Shown here: positions 48,989-58,731 of the stretch, piece after piece
How the letters are laid out: each line of letters opens with the position of its first letter
Position numbering within the stretch: position 1 is the first letter of the stretch
Assembly: GCF_001558155.1 (NCBI RefSeq)
Contig: NZ_LOAS01000007.1
Span: 226,234 to 290,233, forward strand
From: Aliiruegeria sabulilitoris
GTDB taxonomy: Bacteria > Pseudomonadota > Alphaproteobacteria > Rhodobacterales > Rhodobacteraceae
DNA: 64,000 nucleotides
Direction of reading: 5' to 3'
The notes under the pieces: generated by a model
The model's database searches: none
The model's input: the letters and a program-made list of their open reading frames with translations, nothing else
What the model was told of the DNA's origin: nothing
Made by a program: the position numbers and the translations under genes

Positions 48989-50425
48989 ATGGTTAAAGAA
49001 GCTTCCATTCTGGTCTGGTTCCGGCGCGGCGATCTGCGCCTTTCGGACAATCCCGCCCTCCGCGCCGCCTCCGAGACGGGGCTGCCGGTTCTGCCGGTTT
49101 TCCTGCGCGACGAGGTGGTCGAGCGGGTCGGCGCGGCCGCGCTGTGGCGGATGGGCCTGTCGCTGGAGAGCCTTCGCGACGATCTGGAGCGCTTCGGTTC
49201 CCGGCTGATCCTGCGAACCGGGGCGGCTGAAGTGGCTGTCAGCAAGCTGATCGAAGAGACCGGTGCGACTGCGGTCTTTTGGAACCGCGCACATGATCCG
49301 GCCTCACGCCAACGCGACACGAACCTGAAAGCGAAGCTGAAGGGGAAGGGCATCGAGGCGCGCAGCTTCGAGGGCAACCTGCTTTTCGAGCCGTGGCGGA
49401 CCAAGAACAAATCCGGCCAGCCCTACAAGGTTTTCACACCGATGTGGCGCGCGCAGGCGCAACAGCCTGTCATGGAGCCGGCTTCCGTGCCGCAACGCCT
49501 CCTTCGTCCTCCGGTATGGCCCAAATCGGAATCGCTGTCCGATTGGTCCCTGGTCGAGGCGATGGGACGCGGCGCCGCGATCCTGTCGAAGCGGGTGAAA
49601 GCAGGTGAGGGCGCAGCGCGGGACCGGCTCGAGGAATTTCTCGATCAGGGGCTGGCGCAATATGAAGAGGGGCGCGATGCCCTGTCGCGTGATGGCTGCT
49701 CAGGGCTGTCTCCTTTTCTTGCCAATGGCGAGATCGGAATCCGGCAATGCTGGCAAGCCGCGATGATGCGGCACGAGGCGGGAGCGTCCGGCGCGCAGCC
49801 TTTCCTGCGCCAGCTCATGTGGCGCGAGTTTTCCTGGCATCTCCTGTTTCACTGGCCGGAGCTGGAAACCCGCTGCTGGAAGGCGGAATGGGAGCAGTTC
49901 CCGTGGAATGCCGAGGAAAACCGCTCCGAGATCCGTGCATGGAAACGTGGGCGCACGGGTGTCGAGATGGTAGATGCCGGCATGCGCGAGATGATGGTGA
50001 CGGGGCTCATGCATAACCGCGCGCGCATGGTTGTTGGCAGTTACCTGAGCAAGCACCTGATGGCGGACTGGCGGATCGGACGGGCCTGGTTCGAGCAGCA
50101 CCTGATCGACTGGGACGCGGCCAATAACGCGGTCGGCTGGCAATGGGTGGCTGGATGCGGGCCCGATGCCTCGCCCTATTTCCGCATCTTCAACCCGGAC
50201 CTTCAGGCCAGCCGCTACGACAAGAAGGGCAGCTATAGTCGTCGCTGGATCGCCGAGGGGCAGGCGCGCCCGCCCGAGACGGCGCTGGATTTCTTCGAAG
50301 CCTGTCCGGCGGCATGGAAGTTGTCGCCCCGCGATGCCTATCCCGCACCGGTGGTGGCGCTGGAGGAGGGCCGGCGCGCGGCGCTCGCGGGTTTGGAGCG
50401 GTTCAAGGATCAAGCGCCGGCCTGA
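48989..50425 (+). CDS. phrB: Deoxyribodipyrimidine photolyase (class I CPD type)
   Basis: 478 residues. N-terminal Rossmann-like antenna domain (ILVWFRRGDLRLSDNPAL), C-terminal FAD domain with FLRQLMWREFSWH, TGVEMVDAGMREM, TGLMHNRARM and DWDAANNAVGWQWVAGCGPDASPYFRIFNP. It repairs UV-induced cyclobutane dimers with light. It lies next to the trg cluster. Confidence 0.95.
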   Translation: MVKEASILVWFRRGDLRLSDNPALRAASETGLPVLPVFLRDEVVERVGAAALWRMGLSLESLRDDLERFGSRLILRTGAAEVAVSKLIEETGATAVFWNRAHDPASRQRDTNLKAKLKGKGIEARSFEGNLLFEPWRTKNKSGQPYKVFTPMWRAQAQQPVMEPASVPQRLLRPPVWPKSESLSDWSLVEAMGRGAAILSKRVKAGEGAARDRLEEFLDQGLAQYEEGRDALSRDGCSGLSPFLANGEIGIRQCWQAAMMRHEAGASGAQPFLRQLMWREFSWHLLFHWPELETRCWKAEWEQFPWNAEENRSEIRAWKRGRTGVEMVDAGMREMMVTGLMHNRARMVVGSYLSKHLMADWRIGRAWFEQHLIDWDAANNAVGWQWVAGCGPDASPYFRIFNPDLQASRYDKKGSYSRRWIAEGQARPPETALDFFEACPAAWKLSPRDAYPAPVVALEEGRRAALAGLERFKDQAPA

Positions 50426-50600
50426 CGGCGCGACCGGCTTGAAAGCAATTGTGGCCGACTGTCGATCCACTCCTCACACCGGCATGCAATTCCGAAAACT
50501 GGTGCGAACCGCGCCACAATTTCGTCCGTTTGCTGTGATGTAACGCCACAGGTAGCCCGAATACGCCACTGGTCCGTTCGCAGAAGGGAGAGATTGACCC

Positions 50601-51044
50601 ATGCCCACAGCCGCCAAGCTGTTTGCCGCCTTCGGCTTTGCCCTGGTGGCCTTCTTTGCCTCCGAAGTCTACAAGCCGCTGCTTCCCGAAGGCACCCAAT
50701 TCGCCATGCTGACCCCGATCAACACGTTTATCGGGGCCGTATGTGGCTGGATGAACATGGGGCAGCTTGCCGGCAAGGGCAGTTATGCCGCGATTGGCTC
50801 CGCGATCCGGACGGTCGGCGTGATGCTTTTCTACGTGCTCGTCCTTTGGGCGGGCGTGGAAATGCTGGAGCGTTCGGTGAGCCTTTACTACGACGGTCCG
50901 ACCGAGGCGCTGATTGCCATGATGGACCTTGTTGCGGAGTATTTCCTGCTGATGCTAAGCGGCCCCGAGGTTCCGATCGTCCTGATCTGTGGCGGGGTGC
51001 TGGCAGCGCTCCTGTCGGAGTGGGCCTCGGAACGCTGGGCCTGA
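50601..51044 (+). CDS. trgA: TrgA family membrane protein (tellurite resistance)
   Basis: 147 residues, four hydrophobic helices, MPTAAKLFAAFGFALVAFFASE.., matching TrgA. In Rhodobacter sphaeroides trgA, trgB and cysK contribute to tellurite resistance; the same order is found here. Mechanism unknown. Confidence 0.88.
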   Translation: MPTAAKLFAAFGFALVAFFASEVYKPLLPEGTQFAMLTPINTFIGAVCGWMNMGQLAGKGSYAAIGSAIRTVGVMLFYVLVLWAGVEMLERSVSLYYDGPTEALIAMMDLVAEYFLLMLSGPEVPIVLICGGVLAALLSEWASERWA

Positions 51045-51072
51045 GGCTTCAAAATGGGGGCAGTCGCAATCA

Positions 51073-52206
51073 ATGGAACCGATCTTTCTTTATGGCACGC
51101 TGTGCCATGAGCCATTGCGGCAGCTGGTCGTCGGCGCGCATACCGCCCCGACCCCTGCGCGCCTTCCCGATCACGCCGTCTACTGGGCCCGGGGCGAAAG
51201 CTACCCGCTGATTGTCACCGAATCCGGCAGCACGGCCGAAGGGCTTCTGCTGTGCGATGCAAGCGATCAGGCCATTGCCCGAATGGATTACTACGAAGGC
51301 GCTTTCGGCTATCGGCTGCAGCCGGTTGATGTGTTGACGGAGGCAGGGCCCGTGCGTGCCTGTATCTATGTCCCGCCGCCGACCGGCACGGAAGTCGGGG
51401 CGCCATGGGATCTCGCTGCCTGGGCGGAACGCTGGGGGCCGCTGAGCTGCATGACCGCCGAAGAAGTCATGGAGGATATGGACCACCGCACCCCCAAGGA
51501 GGTCGCCCGACGCTTCGGCCCGCTGCGGGCGCGGGCGCAGGCGCGTCTGAACGCGCAGAACGAGAACACGCCCACGACGTTGCGCCACAAGGCCGGTGCG
51601 GATGACATCGCCCTGAAACGGCGCCGTCTGGCCTATGCCAATTTCTTCTCGGTCGAGGAATATGACCTCACGCATCGCCGCTTCCGTGGCGATCACGGCG
51701 CGGTCTTGAACCGCACGGCCTTTGTCTCGGGCGATGCGGTCACCATCCTTCCCTATGACCCGGTGCGCGACAGGGTGCTGCTGGTCGAGCAATTTCGTGC
51801 CGGGCCATATGCGCGTGGCGACAAGCAGCCCTGGCTGCTGGAAGCCATCGCGGGCCGTATCGATGGCGGCGAGACACCGGAACAGGCCGCGCTGCGCGAG
51901 GCGGAGGAGGAAGCGGGGCTGACGGTGCGGGACCTGAGGCTTGTCAGCCAGTATTACCCGACGCCGGGGGCCAAGACGGAGTATCTGTTCGGCTATCTCG
52001 CCACGGCGGATCTGCCGGACGAGGCGGCGGGCCTTGGCGGGCTGGAAGGCGAGGGCGAGGACATCCGTACCCACGTGATCGGCTTCGATCACGCCATGGA
52101 CCTGCTGCAGAGCGGCGAGATCAATGTCGGTCCGCTGATCCTTCTGCTGCTCTACCTCGCGCGTTCTCGCGCAGAGTTGCGCGCAGCGGCCGGCCTTGGC
52201 GGCTGA
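51073..52206 (+). CDS. trgB: TrgB: gamma-glutamylcyclotransferase-like + NUDIX fusion
   Basis: 377 residues. The N terminus (IFLYGTLCHEPLRQL, about 1-150) is a GGCT/AIG2-like domain; the C-terminal half is an ADP-ribose pyrophosphatase-type NUDIX domain with the box GGETPEQAALREAEEEAGL, GX5EX7REUXEEXGU pattern complete. It follows trgA by 28 bases. The start at 51073 matches the GGCT domain beginning. Confidence 0.92.
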   Translation: MEPIFLYGTLCHEPLRQLVVGAHTAPTPARLPDHAVYWARGESYPLIVTESGSTAEGLLLCDASDQAIARMDYYEGAFGYRLQPVDVLTEAGPVRACIYVPPPTGTEVGAPWDLAAWAERWGPLSCMTAEEVMEDMDHRTPKEVARRFGPLRARAQARLNAQNENTPTTLRHKAGADDIALKRRRLAYANFFSVEEYDLTHRRFRGDHGAVLNRTAFVSGDAVTILPYDPVRDRVLLVEQFRAGPYARGDKQPWLLEAIAGRIDGGETPEQAALREAEEEAGLTVRDLRLVSQYYPTPGAKTEYLFGYLATADLPDEAAGLGGLEGEGEDIRTHVIGFDHAMDLLQSGEINVGPLILLLLYLARSRAELRAAAGLGG

Positions 52207-52269
52207 GGCTGGTTGACACCCGCCATCTCTGGGCTAGCAAGGGAGAAGCAAGTCCAGGGAGCGTTTTTC

Positions 52270-53307
52270 ATGACCATCAAGACAGATCTCGCAGCGGCCG
52301 TCGGAAACACGCCGCTGATCCGGCTGCGCGCGGCGAGCGAGTCGACAGGGTGCGAGATCCTCGGAAAGGCCGAATTCCTCAACCCCGGGCAATCGGTCAA
52401 GGACCGCGCGGCGCTCTATATCATCCGCGACGCCATCGCCCGCGGGCAGCTGCGCCCCGGTGGAACGATCGTGGAAGGTACGGCGGGCAACACGGGCATC
52501 GGTCTTGCGCTGGTGGGCGCTTCCATGGGGTTCCGGACGGTGATCGTCATCCCCGAAACGCAGAGCCAGGAAAAGAAGGACATGCTGCGCCTTGCGGGGG
52601 CGCAACTGGTCGAAGTGCCGGCCGCGCCCTATCGCAAGCCCAACAATTTTGTTCGGTATTCCGGGCGCTTGGCGGAGGAACTTAACAAGGTAGAGCCCAA
52701 TGGCGCGATCTGGGCCAACCAGTTCGACAACATCGCCAACCGGCAAGCCCATATCGAGGGCACCGGCCCGGAGATCTGGGAACAGACCGGCGGCGAGGTG
52801 GACGGCTTCATCTGTGCGGTTGGTTCCGGCGGTACGCTCGCGGGCGTGGCGATGGCGCTGCAGCCCAAGGGCGTCAAGATCGGGCTTGCCGATCCTGATG
52901 GTGCGGCGCTGCATTCCTTCTATACGAATGGCGAGCTGAAGGCAGAAGGCTCCTCGATCTCCGAAGGGATCGGGCAAGGGCGCATCACGGCGAACCTCGA
53001 AGGGTTCACGCCCGATATGTCCTTCAATATCCCCGATTCCGAGGCCCTGCCGATCGTCTTCGACCTGCTGGAGCACGAGGGCCTGTGCCTCGGCGGTTCG
53101 TCGGGCGTGAACATCGCCGGGGCAATCCGCATGGCCAAGGAGATGGGGCCGGGGCACCGGATCGTGACGATCCTGTGTGATTTCGGCACCCGCTACCAGT
53201 CGCGCCTGTTCAATCCGGATTTCCTGCGCGGCAAGGGGCTGCCGGTGCCACATTGGCTGGACGGGGCCGAACGCCCGCTGCCGGATGTTTTCGAGGCAGA
53301 GGAGTAA
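52270..53307 (+). CDS. cysK: Cysteine synthase A-type PLP enzyme
   Basis: 345 residues from the ATG at 52270, eight bases after AGGGAG. Fold-type II: Lys44 in NPGQSVKDRAAL, substrate loop EGTAGNTGIGLA, phosphate loop CAVGSGGTLAG. It makes cysteine from O-acetylserine and sulfide, and forms the third gene of the trg cluster, fitting thiol-dependent tellurite tolerance. Confidence 0.9.
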   Translation: MTIKTDLAAAVGNTPLIRLRAASESTGCEILGKAEFLNPGQSVKDRAALYIIRDAIARGQLRPGGTIVEGTAGNTGIGLALVGASMGFRTVIVIPETQSQEKKDMLRLAGAQLVEVPAAPYRKPNNFVRYSGRLAEELNKVEPNGAIWANQFDNIANRQAHIEGTGPEIWEQTGGEVDGFICAVGSGGTLAGVAMALQPKGVKIGLADPDGAALHSFYTNGELKAEGSSISEGIGQGRITANLEGFTPDMSFNIPDSEALPIVFDLLEHEGLCLGGSSGVNIAGAIRMAKEMGPGHRIVTILCDFGTRYQSRLFNPDFLRGKGLPVPHWLDGAERPLPDVFEAEE

Positions 53308-53311
53308 CAGC

Positions 53312-55786
53312 ATGCGCTCCCGGCTCGCGCTGATCTGTGCGGCGCTCTTGTCGTTCACCCTGTGGATGGAAACGGGTGCCGCCCCGGGAATGAGCGGCTG
53401 GTCCGTGGTCGCCCCGGCATCCGCGCAGGAAGCGGAGAGGCCCCGGATATCGGCCGAGGACTATGCGGAATGGGAAAAGATCGCCGCGCGTGCGGAAGAA
53501 GCACTGGGCAGTCAACAGGCCTCCGACGCGGCCTTCGAGTCGCTCCGCAGCGATCTGGTGACATGGCGCAGCCGGTTTCAGGTCGAAGAGTCTCGTGACG
53601 CGGACCGGATCGCCACCCTTCGCAGCCAGATCCAGGCCCTGGGGCCGGTTCCCGAAGAGGGGATGAGTGAAAGCGAGGAAATCGCCGCAAGGCGGCAGCT
53701 GCTTCAGGAAGAATTGAACAGCGTGAACGCACCCGTTCTGACCGCCGAGGAGGCGTATACGCGGGCCAACGGTCTGATTTCGAGGATCGATTCCCTGATC
53801 CGCTCCCGTCAGAAGGCAAAGCTGCTTCTGCGCGGCCCGTCCCCGATCCTGCCATCGCACGTCCTGACTGCCGCGGAGGATATTCAGAAGGTATCGCGGA
53901 TACTGTCAGCGGAAGTGAGCACGTCCGCCCATCTCCGTTCCGACGTTGCCGAGTTCCGCAAGAATTTGCCGGAGATCGCGGTTCTCCTGGGCCTGTCATT
54001 GCTGTTGTTGATCCGTGGCCGCCTCTGGTTCCGGCGATTGGTCGACTGGATGATGCTGCATGGCGGCGGAGAGAAGGTACTCGTCGGTGCGATGCTGCTC
54101 TCGCTGGGGCAAGTTATCCTGCCGGTGCTGGGGGTAATCCTGTTCGTGGCGGCCTTGCGGGCCACGGGCATGTTCGGGCCCAGCGGCGAAGGTATGCTGG
54201 GCGCGGTTCCCAAGATGGGCATGGCCTTTGTCATGGCGCGTTGGCTTGGCCAGCAGATATTTCCACGGATGGAGAAATGGCCGACGCCATTGGAATTGAC
54301 GCGGCACCAGAGGGTCCGCGGGCGCTTCTATTCCTCCGCCCTCGGTGTCCTTTTCGCGGTCGCCATCTTTGTACAGACAATGATGTCCCTCTTTCCGTTG
54401 GAGACGGAAACCGGGGTCGTCTTTGCCTTTCCGGTGATCGTGCTCGCAGCGATTTGCCTGGCCGGGTTGGCCAAACTGCTGATCGCCCATGGCATGCAAC
54501 GGCAGGGAACCGGGGCGCCCGAAGACGTGGTCGACGTGGACGCGGAGGAGAGTGGCTTCTTCAGCCGCGTGATGCTTCTGACCGGGCGGGCCTGCATGGT
54601 CTTCGCTGTCGCCGCTCCGCTCGCAGCGATGGCCGGCTACACTCGAGCGGGGATTTTCCTGTCTCTCTCGCCCTCGCTGACGCTCGCCATCCTGGCGACG
54701 GTGAGTTTTCTGCAGAAGCTCTCCATGGGCTTGTTCGACTGGCTGACCGGGCGTCAGAAGGCGTCCGCAGAAGGCCTGCTTCCGGTTGTGGTGAACTTCG
54801 CGCTCATCGTGATCGCACTGCCTTTCATCGCGCTTGTCTGGGGCGTGCGTAAGGCGGACCTCGAGGAAGCCTGGGTGCATCTTCAAGAAGGTTTCACGAT
54901 CGGCGACACCCGTGTCTCCTTGTCGGTGTTGTTCGTTTTCGCCATCGCCTTTTTTGGCGGTATGCTGGCCACCAGACTGGTGCAATCGGCCATGCGCGCG
55001 TCGGTTCTTCCGCGCACGCGGATCGACCCCGGCGGTCAAAAGGCCGTCATTTCCGGGCTGGGCTACCTTGGCATCTTCCTATCGGCGATGATCGCGGTCT
55101 CGGTTGCGGGGCTCGATCTGAGCAACCTTGCCATCGTTGCCGGTGCGCTATCGGTTGGTGTCGGTTTCGGCCTGCAGAATATCGTTTCGAATTTCGTCTC
55201 CGGCCTGATTCTGCTGATCGAACGGCCGGTGACGGAGGGCGACTGGATCGAGGTTGGCGGCGTGATGGGCACTGTGCGCAAGATCTCGGTGCGTGCGACG
55301 ACGGTCGAGACCTTCGACCGCAATAACGTCATCGTGCCCAATTCCGATTTCGTCTCCGGACAGGTGACGAACTGGACCCGTGGCAACCTCTCGGGGCGGC
55401 TGATCCTGCCGGTTGGCGTGGCCTATGGGACCGACACCCGCAAGGTCTCACAAATTCTGCAGGAAATCGCCGAGGCCCATCCGCTGGTCATCGTCAATCC
55501 GCCCCCGATGATCGTCTTCCAGGGGTTTGGCGCGGATTCGCTCGATTTCGAGATGCGGGTTGTCCTGAGGGACATCAATTTCGGGCTCGGAACGCGCAGC
55601 GAAATCAACCACCAGATCGCCGAGCGTTTCGCGCAGGAGGGGATCGAGATTCCCTTTGCACAGCGTGATATCTGGTTGCGCAACCCGGAGGCGCTTCATC
55701 GGCCGCCGCCGGCAGGCACGCCCATGCCGATGGGGCCGCCTCGGCCCGATCCCGATCCTGAATTTCCGACGGAGGACGATACATGA
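53312..55786 (+). CDS. DUF3772/MscS-type mechanosensitive channel
   Basis: 824 residues from the ATG at 53312. A signal sequence ends near ASAQEAE; a periplasmic coiled-coil (DUF3772-like) region spans about 40-220; several membrane helices follow, then the MscS core (GALSVGVGFGLQNIVSNFVSGLILLIERPV.. GDWIEV), beta domain and a proline-rich tail. It resembles MscK/YjeP-type large channels that open on hypo-osmotic shock. The start lies four bases after the cysK stop. Confidence 0.92.
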   Translation: MRSRLALICAALLSFTLWMETGAAPGMSGWSVVAPASAQEAERPRISAEDYAEWEKIAARAEEALGSQQASDAAFESLRSDLVTWRSRFQVEESRDADRIATLRSQIQALGPVPEEGMSESEEIAARRQLLQEELNSVNAPVLTAEEAYTRANGLISRIDSLIRSRQKAKLLLRGPSPILPSHVLTAAEDIQKVSRILSAEVSTSAHLRSDVAEFRKNLPEIAVLLGLSLLLLIRGRLWFRRLVDWMMLHGGGEKVLVGAMLLSLGQVILPVLGVILFVAALRATGMFGPSGEGMLGAVPKMGMAFVMARWLGQQIFPRMEKWPTPLELTRHQRVRGRFYSSALGVLFAVAIFVQTMMSLFPLETETGVVFAFPVIVLAAICLAGLAKLLIAHGMQRQGTGAPEDVVDVDAEESGFFSRVMLLTGRACMVFAVAAPLAAMAGYTRAGIFLSLSPSLTLAILATVSFLQKLSMGLFDWLTGRQKASAEGLLPVVVNFALIVIALPFIALVWGVRKADLEEAWVHLQEGFTIGDTRVSLSVLFVFAIAFFGGMLATRLVQSAMRASVLPRTRIDPGGQKAVISGLGYLGIFLSAMIAVSVAGLDLSNLAIVAGALSVGVGFGLQNIVSNFVSGLILLIERPVTEGDWIEVGGVMGTVRKISVRATTVETFDRNNVIVPNSDFVSGQVTNWTRGNLSGRLILPVGVAYGTDTRKVSQILQEIAEAHPLVIVNPPPMIVFQGFGADSLDFEMRVVLRDINFGLGTRSEINHQIAERFAQEGIEIPFAQRDIWLRNPEALHRPPPAGTPMPMGPPRPDPDPEFPTEDDT

Positions 55787-56502
55787 CCGACATGCTGTTT
55801 CGCGAGGACGCCTACGCGCGCGAGGCGACGGGCAAGGTAGTGGCCCATACGGCAGAAGGCGGGATCGTGCTCGACGCCACGATCTTCTATGCGCAGGGTG
55901 GCGGCCAGCCGGGCGACAGCGGTGCTCTGCACTGGGACGGCAACATGCTGGAGATCGCCACCACGGTGAAGGGCGAGGAGGGGCAGATCGTGCTCGTGCC
56001 AGCCGAACCCGCACCGATGCCCCCCATTGGCTGCGAGCTGCGCCAGTCGCTGGACTGGGAACGCCGGTACCGGCACATGCGGGTCCATACGGCACTGCAC
56101 CTTCTCTCGGTTGTCATCCCGCTACCGGTTTCGGGCGGCTCGATCGGGGCCGAAAAGGGCCGGCTGGACTTCGACATGCCCGAGGCGCTGGAGGACAAGG
56201 AAGCGATCACGGTTGCGCTTCAGGAGCTGATAGACCGCGACCTGCCCGTGAGCGAAAGCTGGATCACCGATGAGGAGCTCGCGGCCAATCCCGGTCTGGT
56301 CAAGACGATGTCCGTGATGCCGCCGACGGGGCAGGGCAGGGTGCGGCTGGTCCGGATAGGGACCGATTCCGATCAGGTGGACCTGCAGCCCTGTGGCGGC
56401 ACCCATGTCGCTTCCACCGGCGAGATCGGAAAGATCCGGCTCGGCAAGGTGGAGAAAAAAGGCGCCCGAAACCGGCGTGTGAATCTGCATCTGGAAGCAT
56501 AA
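55783..56502 (+). CDS. Alanyl-tRNA editing protein (AlaX-type)
   Basis: 239 residues. Zinc-site HxxxH in HMRVHTALHLL and Cys/His in CGGTHVAS, as in the AlaRS editing domain. It hydrolyses Ser- or Gly-tRNA(Ala) in trans. The ATG overlaps the channel gene stop (ATGA-type, 55783-55786). Confidence 0.93.
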   Translation: MTDMLFREDAYAREATGKVVAHTAEGGIVLDATIFYAQGGGQPGDSGALHWDGNMLEIATTVKGEEGQIVLVPAEPAPMPPIGCELRQSLDWERRYRHMRVHTALHLLSVVIPLPVSGGSIGAEKGRLDFDMPEALEDKEAITVALQELIDRDLPVSESWITDEELAANPGLVKTMSVMPPTGQGRVRLVRIGTDSDQVDLQPCGGTHVASTGEIGKIRLGKVEKKGARNRRVNLHLEA

Positions 56503-56641
56503 GAACGCGGCTTGGACGGTTTTCGGGACGGTCTGGCAAAGGCCGGTTCAGGCCGTTTTTTCGGGCAGCAACAAATGGGTTGAAAACATGCGATTCGGGC
56601 CTTGCATCTTCCCTCCGGTTGCGGATAAACCCACCCGCACC

Positions 56642-56731
56642 GGAGAGGTGGCCGAGTGGTCGAAGGCGCACGCCTGGAAAGTGTGTAGGCGGGGAACCGT
56701 CTCCAGGGTTCGAATCCCTGTCTCTCCGCCA
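56642..56731 (+). tRNA. tRNA-Ser (GGA), insertion site of the integrative element
   Basis: 90 bases with CCA. Acceptor GGAGAGG/TCTCTCC (one G-T pair), anticodon arm CACGC-CTGGAAA-GTGTG (GGA), a short variable arm typical of Ser (TAGGCGGGGAACCGTCTC), and T-arm around GGTTCGAATCC. Its 3' 36 bases, counting two bases after CCA, recur at 63651. Confidence 0.97.
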
Positions 56732-56733
56732 CC
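56698..56733. repeat. attL: 36-bp direct repeat
   Basis: From CGTCTCCAGGG through the T-loop and CCA to ACC, it is identical to 63651-63686. Sequence differs on both sides of the copies, fixing the core length at 36. It overlaps the tRNA-Ser 3' end, so integration left the tRNA intact. Confidence 0.95.
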
Positions 56734-56780
56734 CTGTTTTTCAAGAACACTTGTGTTCCCAGCGCCTTAGCGGGATGATC

Positions 56781-56794
56781 CTGTAACGAGATCT
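56781..56794 (+). promoter_or_regulatory. Left integrase arm-type site (putative)
   Basis: CTGTAACGAGATCT, 48 bases inside attL and 18 before the integrase start, is repeated exactly at 63571-63584, 66 bases inside attR, in the same orientation. A further TGTAAC is at 56806. Paired short repeats just inside both att cores are typical arm-binding sites. Confidence 0.65.
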
Positions 56795-56812
56795 TCCGGT
56801 ATTGGTGTAACC

Positions 56813-58612
56813 ATGTCTGCATCCAAACTCATCCAGCTACGGCCCGGTTCCGCGAACTATCAGGTTCGCTACAATATCCCGGTCGATAAACAGGATGCGA
56901 TGGGAGGAAGCACCTACATTCGAAGATCCTTGGGGACGCCGGACCGCAAAGAGGCTGCGAAACGAGCGCCGGGCAAGCTTGATGAGATTATTGCCGAGGT
57001 CGAGGCAAAGGTAGCAGAAGCCCAGCGCCGCGCAGCACCGCCGGCGCCAGTGGAAGAACCGACATGGGAACAAATTGAGCGGGCAGCTCGTATCTATTAC
57101 CGGACACTGATCGATTCAGATAAGAAGGATCGAAGGGCTGAGCGTCATCTTCGCACGTTCACCCACGAGGAAGCTGCTGAGGAATGGCGAGAATATGAGC
57201 GAGAAGTGCGGCTAGCGTGCGCTGGGGGTGACTATCGCCATGTACCGGACGATGTGTTTTATGATTGGTGCGAGTCGTGTGGCCTCCAGTTCAACCCGGG
57301 GTCGGACAAGGAAGACGACCTGCACGCGCTGATGGTGGAGGCCGAGGCAGAAGCCGCAGGGCGCATCGCTGAGCAATGGGGCGGGCTTCCAATAGGTCGG
57401 GCCGCCAATCCGATGTTCGACGCTCCTGTGGACCTGACAGAGCCTTTGCGGGCCGCTCCGGTCGAGAAAGCACAAGTCCCCCCCGGTGCGACTCTCATGG
57501 AAGAATTTGAGACCTACGCGAGAGCGAAAGGCCCCGGCATGGAGAGTAAAACACTCGACCTATACCGCATGTGTGCCCAGCGCCTGTCCGAGCATGTCGG
57601 TCCAGACAAGCCGGTCGCGGAGATCTCTTATCAAGATGCTCGAAACTGGCGTGATGGGCTGCTGCATTGGCCGATTAAGGCCGATAGGAAAGCGCTCGCT
57701 GGAATGACGTTCCCGGAGATCGTGAATATGAACAAGGCCGAGGAGCGCTTCCCGGTCGTGAGCGCGAGCACGATCAACAAGTACCTGCGCGCCGTGTCAG
57801 CGGTCTTCTCGTGGCTCGAAGGCGAAGGAGCTTTGCCGTTCAACGTCTGGAGCAAGATCCGCGTGGGCGGCAAGGCATCGGAGGTGCGCCCGTTCTTTAG
57901 CGACGAACTGGCTAGGTTCTTTGGCTCGCCGCTCTTCGTTGGCTGCGTCGGGGAAGACGATCTGGCATCACCCGGCAATGTTCAGATCCGCGACTGGCGT
58001 TTCTGGCTTCCCTTGATCGGTCTCTATTCGGGCGCACGCCTTGCCGAGATCGGACAGCTTGAAACCGCAGACATTCGCGAGGAAAGCGGTGTCTGGCTTT
58101 TCGACATCAACGAGGCGGGCGGTTTGGATTTAGGAAAGCGCGTGAAGACCGTAAGTGGCCGCAGAACCGTACCGATCCACTCCTCACTTATTGGCCTCGG
58201 CTTTCTTGAGTACCACGCCCAGCGCTTGAAAACTGGCGAGAAGCGCTTGTTCCCGGAAATTCACCGCGTGAGCGGGAGCACCTTCACCAAGGCTTCGAGA
58301 TTCTTCGCCGGCTACATGAACGAGATCGGCGTGAAAACTGCCGCCGACAAGAACCGGCTCGTTTTCCACTCGTTGCGACACAATTTCACCGACGCGTTGG
58401 GCGTGGAATACAGCCGGACTGACGTTGCGCCGTTGCTCGGGCACAGCGAAGGGCCTGCCGTCACGAGCAGCTACGCATCGGTCCCGGCGCTTGGCCTTCG
58501 CAAGCGCAAGGAGATGATCGAGACCGTGCGCTACTGCATTGTGGATGTATCACGCATTTCAGCTTTTTGCAGACATCAACCGCAGCCTCAGCGGGAACAA
58601 ACGACGGTATAG
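56813..58612 (+). CDS. int: Tyrosine-recombinase integrase
   Basis: 599 residues, long for the family. N-terminal SAM-like/arm-binding region with an extended charged stretch (about 40-220), core-binding domain at about 225-345, catalytic domain at 355-575 with Arg409 (YSGARLAEI), His519-x-x-Arg522 (FHSLRH), His544 (LLGHSEG) and nucleophile Tyr554 (SSYAS). All catalytic residues are present. The gene starts 80 bases from attL and reads away from the tRNA. It should catalyse integration at tRNA-Ser and, with an excisionase, excision. Confidence 0.95.
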   Translation: MSASKLIQLRPGSANYQVRYNIPVDKQDAMGGSTYIRRSLGTPDRKEAAKRAPGKLDEIIAEVEAKVAEAQRRAAPPAPVEEPTWEQIERAARIYYRTLIDSDKKDRRAERHLRTFTHEEAAEEWREYEREVRLACAGGDYRHVPDDVFYDWCESCGLQFNPGSDKEDDLHALMVEAEAEAAGRIAEQWGGLPIGRAANPMFDAPVDLTEPLRAAPVEKAQVPPGATLMEEFETYARAKGPGMESKTLDLYRMCAQRLSEHVGPDKPVAEISYQDARNWRDGLLHWPIKADRKALAGMTFPEIVNMNKAEERFPVVSASTINKYLRAVSAVFSWLEGEGALPFNVWSKIRVGGKASEVRPFFSDELARFFGSPLFVGCVGEDDLASPGNVQIRDWRFWLPLIGLYSGARLAEIGQLETADIREESGVWLFDINEAGGLDLGKRVKTVSGRRTVPIHSSLIGLGFLEYHAQRLKTGEKRLFPEIHRVSGSTFTKASRFFAGYMNEIGVKTAADKNRLVFHSLRHNFTDALGVEYSRTDVAPLLGHSEGPAVTSSYASVPALGLRKRKEMIETVRYCIVDVSRISAFCRHQPQPQREQTTV

Positions 58613-58731
58613 ATCACACACGCAGGCCATTAAGTCGCACACGATATGCATCTTTTCTTGGGGCATCAACTTGTGCGTGCAGCCACGTGCAGTCATTGAG
58701 AAATTGTCTGAATAATTGAAGAGTAAATGCT

